64,000 nucleotides of DNA from Bacteroidales bacterium. Lineage in GTDB: Bacteria > Bacteroidota > Bacteroidia > Bacteroidales > F082. Below the pieces are notes generated by a model that made no database searches, was not told the origin of the DNA, and was given only the letters and a program-made list of their open reading frames with translations. Position numbers and translations under genes: made by a program. Below are positions 59,448 through 64,000 of this stretch, piece by piece; positions within the stretch are counted from its first letter, which is position 1, and the number at the start of each line of letters is the position of its first letter. The stretch lies in the NCBI GenBank assembly GCA_019454985.1, contig JACFNF010000011.1:26578-90577 (forward strand), read 5' to 3'.

Positions 59448-60769
59448 GAAACATTGGTTTCGGTTGCAAAACGGATAATTTCTTCATACAGTTCCACCCA
59501 GCCTTTCCATCGTTTTTCGTTGCTGAGGGTTTCGTTGTGCCAAAGGGTGGTAAATGTTCCGCCCACTTCTTTCACTTCCCGGCAAAGTTGGAAAGCGGTT
59601 TGGAGAGCCTTTTCGTGGTCGAGTGCCAGATAATCACGTAAAGTGCCATCCATCAGAGTGATGGGGTGAATTTCCAAATTGGTGGGCAGGTCGTGGTCGA
59701 GATCGTAAAACGGAAAACTGGTAGCTATGCCGGCTCTGAAGCCTGGCTGACTGGCATAACCCATCGTATAATCGTCTGTAATATCTAGGTCAATCAGATG
59801 ATGATATGTGGCCGGGAGGCTAAGTCGTAAAAAATGCTGTCTGCTTTTGGTGATTTCGCGGTTGAGTACGGCTGCCAGCGAGTGGATTTCGGAACGGAGC
59901 TTCGGTTTGTTCAGAAACGAACCAAAAGAAGGGTGAATCCCAACAGGAGCATAGTCGGCAAGAATTTTGATCAACTGTCTGAAATGGGGGTTCCGCACCG
60001 GAGTATTTTTGTCGTTGAGGCCATATTCTGCAAACAGTATGAAGTAAATAGGTCGAAGGCGATATTTTTTTTGAAGTTCGAGCTGAAGCTTAAAAGTGTC
60101 GAACGGGTCGGCTTGTTTTTTGTGTAACACGCGCCAACGTGTCCGGATTTCCTTAAAATCGTGATTCAGCAGGTCGCGAAAGGTAGCGCCAAGACTGCGA
60201 AACGGCCCTTTGTGCAGATAAGCCCAGGCCGCATCAATGTCGTAAGTGGGTTGAAAATGATAGGTCGGGAAACGACATTCAAGCCCTGCAAAATGTATTT
60301 GCAGTATCCGGGCTAAATGCCGTGACCAAATATTCACAAGCGGTTTTTGAAGCATTCCCATAGTGTGAAGACAGGACGAAGTAGCTTCGAAACGGCCGTA
60401 ACGGTCGGGCGAAAAAGGCAGGTATTCTTCATAGCGGCTCACAAGAAAAAACGAAGCTGCAAAAAGGTCGAAAGGCAGCAGCGAGCTACGATCGTAAACA
60501 GGAAATATGACTTTCACACCTCCGAAGTCAAATGGTTTGATTTCCTGAGAAACAATCTCCCGTTCAAAAAGTAAATGAGTTGCTTTGAAAAACGGAAAGC
60601 CTTCAACGGCCTTCACGCCATAAACAAAACCCGGCCCTGTGGTTTGTATGAAACTATGGACATCGGTCGTAAAACGATAACTCAATCCAAGAAGGCGATG
60701 CAAAACCAGATCGAAGGTGTAACGCAGCCTGTTGGTCGTTTTTGGAACTAAAATCAGAATTGTCTCCAT
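59444..60769 (-). CDS. polysaccharide deacetylase family protein
   Basis: The 441-residue protein begins METILILVPKTTNRLRYTFD. Its second half has a NodB-like pattern: the metal Asp pair in FQPTYDIDAAWAY (about 185) and a His motif in VGIHPSFGSF. The N-terminal 170 residues (DUF7033-like) are a separate domain. It likely removes acetyl groups from a surface polysaccharide, or is an inactive relative. It opens the pair with the FemAB-like gene. Confidence 0.8.
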   Translation of the reverse strand: METILILVPKTTNRLRYTFDLVLHRLLGLSYRFTTDVHSFIQTTGPGFVYGVKAVEGFPFFKATHLLFEREIVSQEIKPFDFGGVKVIFPVYDRSSLLPFDLFAASFFLVSRYEEYLPFSPDRYGRFEATSSCLHTMGMLQKPLVNIWSRHLARILQIHFAGLECRFPTYHFQPTYDIDAAWAYLHKGPFRSLGATFRDLLNHDFKEIRTRWRVLHKKQADPFDTFKLQLELQKKYRLRPIYFILFAEYGLNDKNTPVRNPHFRQLIKILADYAPVGIHPSFGSFLNKPKLRSEIHSLAAVLNREITKSRQHFLRLSLPATYHHLIDLDITDDYTMGYASQPGFRAGIATSFPFYDLDHDLPTNLEIHPITLMDGTLRDYLALDHEKALQTAFQLCREVKEVGGTFTTLWHNETLSNEKRWKGWVELYEEIIRFATETNVS

Positions 60770-60894
60770 CGGGCTTCAAAATTAGCCTTTTTCGCTTTTG
60801 TGTCGGTATTGTTCCTAAAAAACGTTATGCCCAGCAAGTTCGTATTGTCGAACCGATTTTTGTAACTGAAGCCGGGAATCAATGCCTTATTTTG

Positions 60895-60902
60895 TACTTT
60901 TG
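60895..60902 (+). promoter_or_regulatory. candidate -7 element of dnaX
   Basis: TACTTTTG fits TAnnTTTG and lies 24 bases before the ATG at 60927, arguing against the upstream in-frame ATG at 60882. Confidence 0.45.
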
Positions 60903-60926
60903 AAGTCGAAAAACCTTGAAATTCCC

Positions 60927-62729
60927 ATGGATCAATTTATCGTTTCCGCCCGCAAATATCGCCCTGCCACTTTCGATATGGTTGTTGGTCAGCAGGCAAT
61001 TACCTCTACTTTAAAAAATGCCATTCGCAACAACATTTTGGCCCAGGCTTTCCTTTTTACCGGCCCGCGCGGTGTAGGTAAAACCACTTGTGCACGCATT
61101 CTGGCCAAGACCATCAATTGCCTGAACCCTACGGCCGATATGGAAGCCTGCGATCAATGTGAATCGTGTGTCTCGTTCCGCAATTCGGCCTCATTCAATA
61201 TCCACGAATTAGATGCCGCTTCCAATAATTCGGTTGACGATATCCGGAACTTAGTGGATCAGGTGCGGATTCCGCCTCAGGTTGGTAAATACAAGATCTA
61301 TATCATTGACGAGGTACATATGCTCTCGTCGCAGGCTTTCAACGCATTTTTAAAAACGCTTGAAGAGCCACCTTCCTATGCCAAGTTTATTCTGGCTACG
61401 ACCGAAAAACATAAAATAATCCCCACGATACTCTCACGCTGTCAAATTTTTGACTTTAAGCGCATCACCGTTGAGGATATAGTCAAACAGCTTCAGTATG
61501 TGGCTGAAAAAGAAGGGGTAAAAGCCGAATATGACGCTTTAACCATCATTGCACAAAAAGCTGACGGCGCTATGCGCGATGCCTTATCCATTTTTGATCA
61601 GATGCTCAGCTTTTCGGGGAACGAAATCACCTATCGCAGTGTAATTGATAATTTGAACGTTTTAGATTATGAGTATTATTTTAAAATAACAGATGCTGTT
61701 CTGACGGCCGACAGTACTGCCGTGCTGATGATGCTCAACGAAATTATTGACAATGGGTTCGACCCGCAGGATTTTATTACCGGTTTGGGCTCACATTTTC
61801 GTAGCCTTTTGGTAAGCCGTGATGCAGAGACCATTCAACTGCTTGAAACCTCACAGAATCTTCGTGACCGTTATGCAGCTCAGGCGATGCGTTGTGGCAG
61901 AAATTTCCTGCTTTCGGCTTTGGAATTGCAAAACCAGTGTGATTTGAATTATGTCCGTAGCAGCAACAAACGCTTATTGGTCGAACTGGCTCTGCTTCAA
62001 ATGTGCGCACTGAATGAGCCATCGCATTCTGCACCACCATTGAACCCGACTCAAGTTGGATTGCCATCGGGCAATCAGGCAAATGTCACAAACACTTCCA
62101 GACCACCGGCCCAGACCATGCCGAAATCATCGGCTCCGACTCCGACCGTATTGGCTGTACAAAACCCTGAAACAGGCCAAATTCAAACACCACCCTCACC
62201 GGTCACCATCAAGGAACAGAATGTTGCCCCAACGGCGCAGCCACAAACCGGTAAAGAATTGCCAAAACCGGCTACGTCACCCTCCCGACAAAAAGTTGGA
62301 ACCCTTTCAATCCACGACATCGCGGTTGATTATCACGCAGCTGAACAAAAGCCCGTCTTTCGCGATAAACCTTTTGATCAGGAAACATTGATAAAGATTT
62401 GGAATGCGTATGCTGACACCCGTCAGAACGTTTCACCCAGCTTTGCCAATGCCATGCGACGGCATCAGCCCGAGACAGACGGAAAAACGAAAATTATTTT
62501 TAAAGCGGAAAGCAGCCTGATTGCTTCAGATAAAGAAAATCAAGCTCAACTTCTTGGTTTCCTCAAAAAGGAACTCGATAACAATCAGATTAGCATTGAA
62601 ATTCAGATTGTTGATGCTCCCGTTGAAAAGATTGCCTATACCGATAGTGAAAAATTTGAAAAAATGGCCGAACTCCGGCCGGAACTTCGTTTGCTGAGAG
62701 ATCAATTAGAACTGGAAACCGAGCTTTGA
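60927..62729 (+). CDS. dnaX: DNA polymerase III subunit gamma/tau
   Basis: The 600-residue protein begins MDQFIVSARKYRPATFDMVV and has Walker A FTGPRGVGKTTCARIL, a zinc site (CLNPTADMEACDQCESC), the DEVH box IIDEVHMLSSQAFNAF and the sensor ATTEKHKIIPTILSRC. After about residue 365 comes a Pro/Gln/Thr-rich linker, then a C-terminal region (about 475-600) that in tau contacts polymerase. It loads the beta clamp. No slippery A-run frameshift signal was noticed near residue 430. Confidence 0.95.
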   Translation: MDQFIVSARKYRPATFDMVVGQQAITSTLKNAIRNNILAQAFLFTGPRGVGKTTCARILAKTINCLNPTADMEACDQCESCVSFRNSASFNIHELDAASNNSVDDIRNLVDQVRIPPQVGKYKIYIIDEVHMLSSQAFNAFLKTLEEPPSYAKFILATTEKHKIIPTILSRCQIFDFKRITVEDIVKQLQYVAEKEGVKAEYDALTIIAQKADGAMRDALSIFDQMLSFSGNEITYRSVIDNLNVLDYEYYFKITDAVLTADSTAVLMMLNEIIDNGFDPQDFITGLGSHFRSLLVSRDAETIQLLETSQNLRDRYAAQAMRCGRNFLLSALELQNQCDLNYVRSSNKRLLVELALLQMCALNEPSHSAPPLNPTQVGLPSGNQANVTNTSRPPAQTMPKSSAPTPTVLAVQNPETGQIQTPPSPVTIKEQNVAPTAQPQTGKELPKPATSPSRQKVGTLSIHDIAVDYHAAEQKPVFRDKPFDQETLIKIWNAYADTRQNVSPSFANAMRRHQPETDGKTKIIFKAESSLIASDKENQAQLLGFLKKELDNNQISIEIQIVDAPVEKIAYTDSEKFEKMAELRPELRLLRDQLELETEL

Positions 62730-62821
62730 ACCACTCTTTTTGGAGAACACTTGCCATAGCGAAAATAATTGCGGGCTGAAATAATCTTGGAATTTACCTG
62801 TTTTTTCATGAATAATATTTC

Positions 62822-62845
62822 TTAAAACAGGAAAAGCTGTTTTAA
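62822..62845. repeat. inverted repeat, possible terminator of dnaX
   Basis: TTAAAACAG / CTGTTTTAA form a perfect 9-base stem around GAAAAG. No long T-run follows, so terminator activity is uncertain. Confidence 0.5.
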
Positions 62846-62970
62846 TTCTAACGAATTGAGATGCTGGAACTTTCCAATTGTTTCAGATTCAAATCCGTAT
62901 TTTGCTTTTAAGGCGGCCTCTATAGTAAAATCTAACAATTGTTGCTTTTTGTTACTCAGTTATTTAGAAT

Positions 62971-62994
62971 AAGAATAAATAAGCTGTTATTCTT
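62971..62994. repeat. inverted repeat upstream of the secreted protein gene
   Basis: AAGAATAA / TTATTCTT form a perfect 8-base stem around an 8-base loop, 62 bases before the ATG at 63057. Could be an operator or a weak terminator. Confidence 0.45.
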
Positions 62995-63056
62995 GTTTTC
63001 GAGCTAGGATAAGCTGTATTTTTAACATCAATATAACTTTTAAAACCAACATTGAT

Positions 63057-64000
63057 ATGAAACGTATTCACTTAATTATCATTATTTTGTTTGGCATAAT
63101 GCCGATGTTAAAGTCGCAGACTCTGACAAAGTCTATTGTGAAACCACAGGGTGAGATTGTGCAAACACCTCAGACAACAGCTTTTGAGGTAAGAAATGTT
63201 ACTGATTTCTCTGACGATTTTGAAGCTTATCCTAATTTCAACCTGACTTTTGCTCCCTGGACCACGGTTGACGTTGATCAGAAAACTACATATGGGATTG
63301 AGAATGTTACTTTTCCAAATTCTGGTCAGCCTATGAGTTTTATTATTTTTAACCCCGCGGCTACTACACCTGCACTTACCGATCCGGGAATTGCTCCACA
63401 CAGCGGCTCGAAATTTGCAGCAAGTTTTGCTGCAACGGCAGGCCCCAATAATGACTGGCTGATCTCACCCCAGATTACTCTGGGCTCTAATTCCTCGGTT
63501 TCGTTTTGGGTGAAGTCCTACACAGCTCAATATGGATTGGAGCGTTACAAGGTAGGCGTTTCCACCACCAATACTAACCCTTCGAGTTTTACCATTATCA
63601 GCGGCCCAAATTACCTGACGGCTCCGGCAACCCAATGGGAGCAGAAAATCTTTGATCTGAATGCATACAATGGTCAGAGTGTTTATGTTGCTATTCAATG
63701 TGTTTCTGATGATGCGTTTATTTTCATGGTGGACGATTTTAGCCTTACAACTACTGCGACAGCCAACCTGCCTGTGGTGACCACAGCTGAAGCCACCTCT
63801 GTCACACAAACCACTGCCGTTTCGGGCGGTAATGTGACCTCCGATGGAGGCGCCGCTGTCACCGCACGCGGCATCGTGTGGAGTACTTCGGCAAATCCGA
63901 CAACGACAACAAATATGGGGATGACCAACAACGGAAGTGGGACGGGTAGTTTTGTGTCGAACATGACCGGGCTGACGGCAAACACCACCTATTTTGTGAG
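63057..64000 (+). CDS. secreted choice-of-anchor J protein, N-terminal part (runs off the right edge)
   Basis: The frame opens with ATG at 63057 and stays open to the end (314 complete codons). A signal peptide (MKRIHLIIIILFGIMPMLKS) is followed by a cleaved-adhesin/choice-of-anchor J domain at about 45-235 (DDFEAYPNFNLTFAPWTTVD, NDWLISPQITLGSNSSVSFW, DDAFIFMVDDFSL). From about 240 a fibronectin-like repeat begins (PVVTTAEATSVTQTTAVSGG, ARGIVWSTSANPTT). Such proteins are usually long, repeat-rich and end in a T9SS sorting domain. It is not preceded by a clear promoter. Confidence 0.88.
   Translation, partial: MKRIHLIIIILFGIMPMLKSQTLTKSIVKPQGEIVQTPQTTAFEVRNVTDFSDDFEAYPNFNLTFAPWTTVDVDQKTTYGIENVTFPNSGQPMSFIIFNPAATTPALTDPGIAPHSGSKFAASFAATAGPNNDWLISPQITLGSNSSVSFWVKSYTAQYGLERYKVGVSTTNTNPSSFTIISGPNYLTAPATQWEQKIFDLNAYNGQSVYVAIQCVSDDAFIFMVDDFSLTTTATANLPVVTTAEATSVTQTTAVSGGNVTSDGGAAVTARGIVWSTSANPTTTTNMGMTNNGSGTGSFVSNMTGLTANTTYFV

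Larger units (their letters stand above)
62730..63056. other. intergenic region with two inverted repeats
   Basis: About 330 bases with no gene. Two perfect inverted repeats lie at 62822-62845 and 62971-62994. The hexamer AAGCTGT recurs at about 62835, 62981 and 63011. No consensus promoter for the secreted protein is clear. Confidence 0.5.

Noticed and set aside
60882..60926. 15-residue N-terminal extension of DnaX
   Set aside because: A -7 element (60895-60902) lies inside it and MDQFIVSARKYRP is the usual DnaX start.
1..64000. tRNA genes, rRNA, CRISPR arrays, insertion sequences
   Set aside because: Scanning by eye found no GGTTCGAATCC-type T-arms, repeat-spacer series, or transposase frames; the scan is not exhaustive.

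Overview
The window is chromosomal DNA of a member of the Bacteroidota, most likely Bacteroidales or a close relative. The evidence is: promoters of the Bacteroidota type (TTG, about 19-20 bases, TAnnTTTG) with weak Shine-Dalgarno sequences; type IX secretion (T9SS) traits (a DUF5103 plug protein and a C-terminal T9SS sorting domain); TonB-dependent receptor-like barrels with carboxypeptidase-like N-terminal domains; and families typical of the phylum (DUF5683, DUF3276, the FtsK/LolA-like/RadC and ParAB-DUF5683-DapB-LepB arrangements). Most of it is housekeeping DNA. I see no rRNA, tRNA, CRISPR array, insertion sequence or phage.

Left part (1-11 kb): a partial minus-strand gene; a flavin reductase followed by two methylthiotransferases acting on tRNA position 37 (miaB, mtaB); rpsT; an outer-membrane barrel; priA; and the T9SS plug protein. 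The next block (11.2-18.5 kb) is a complete Na+-translocating NADH:quinone oxidoreductase operon nqrABCDEF followed by apbE, which attaches FMN to NqrB and NqrC. Convergent to apbE lies a 72-residue one-helix protein with four cysteines that I propose is the Bacteroidota counterpart of the Nqr maturation factor NqrM.

Centre (18.5-33.5 kb): a SpoU-type RNA methyltransferase behind rpsF-rpsR-rplI; an ftsK-lolA-like-DUF481-radC operon; the chromosome-partition operon parA-parB-DUF5683-dapB-lepB-cyclophilin; a DUF3276 (PUR-alpha-like) gene; and, on the plus strand, a 2-oxoacid dehydrogenase E2, a DnaQ-type exonuclease and a fumarylacetoacetate-hydrolase-family enzyme.

Right part (34-64 kb): a histidine kinase with its response regulator; a SlyD-like isomerase with a Cys/His-rich tail; a tandem universal stress protein; a minus-strand vitamin-salvage cluster (thiamine-binding-like protein, PnuC, NadR-like kinase) ending in a glycosyltransferase; a large T9SS-exported protein; a TPR membrane regulator whose DNA-binding domain matches that of the response regulator; phospholipase D; ornithine aminotransferase; superoxide dismutase; a TonB-dependent receptor; rpmB; a Na+ symporter with an HhH protein; carbonic anhydrase; an ABC permease; uracil phosphoribosyltransferase; a FemAB-like/polysaccharide deacetylase pair; dnaX; and, at the right edge, the first part of a secreted choice-of-anchor J protein.

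Several start codons were moved to an internal ATG where the upstream in-frame start is a TTG or GTG, or where a terminator or promoter element lies inside the extended frame. All family assignments are from recognising motifs by eye; no search was run.
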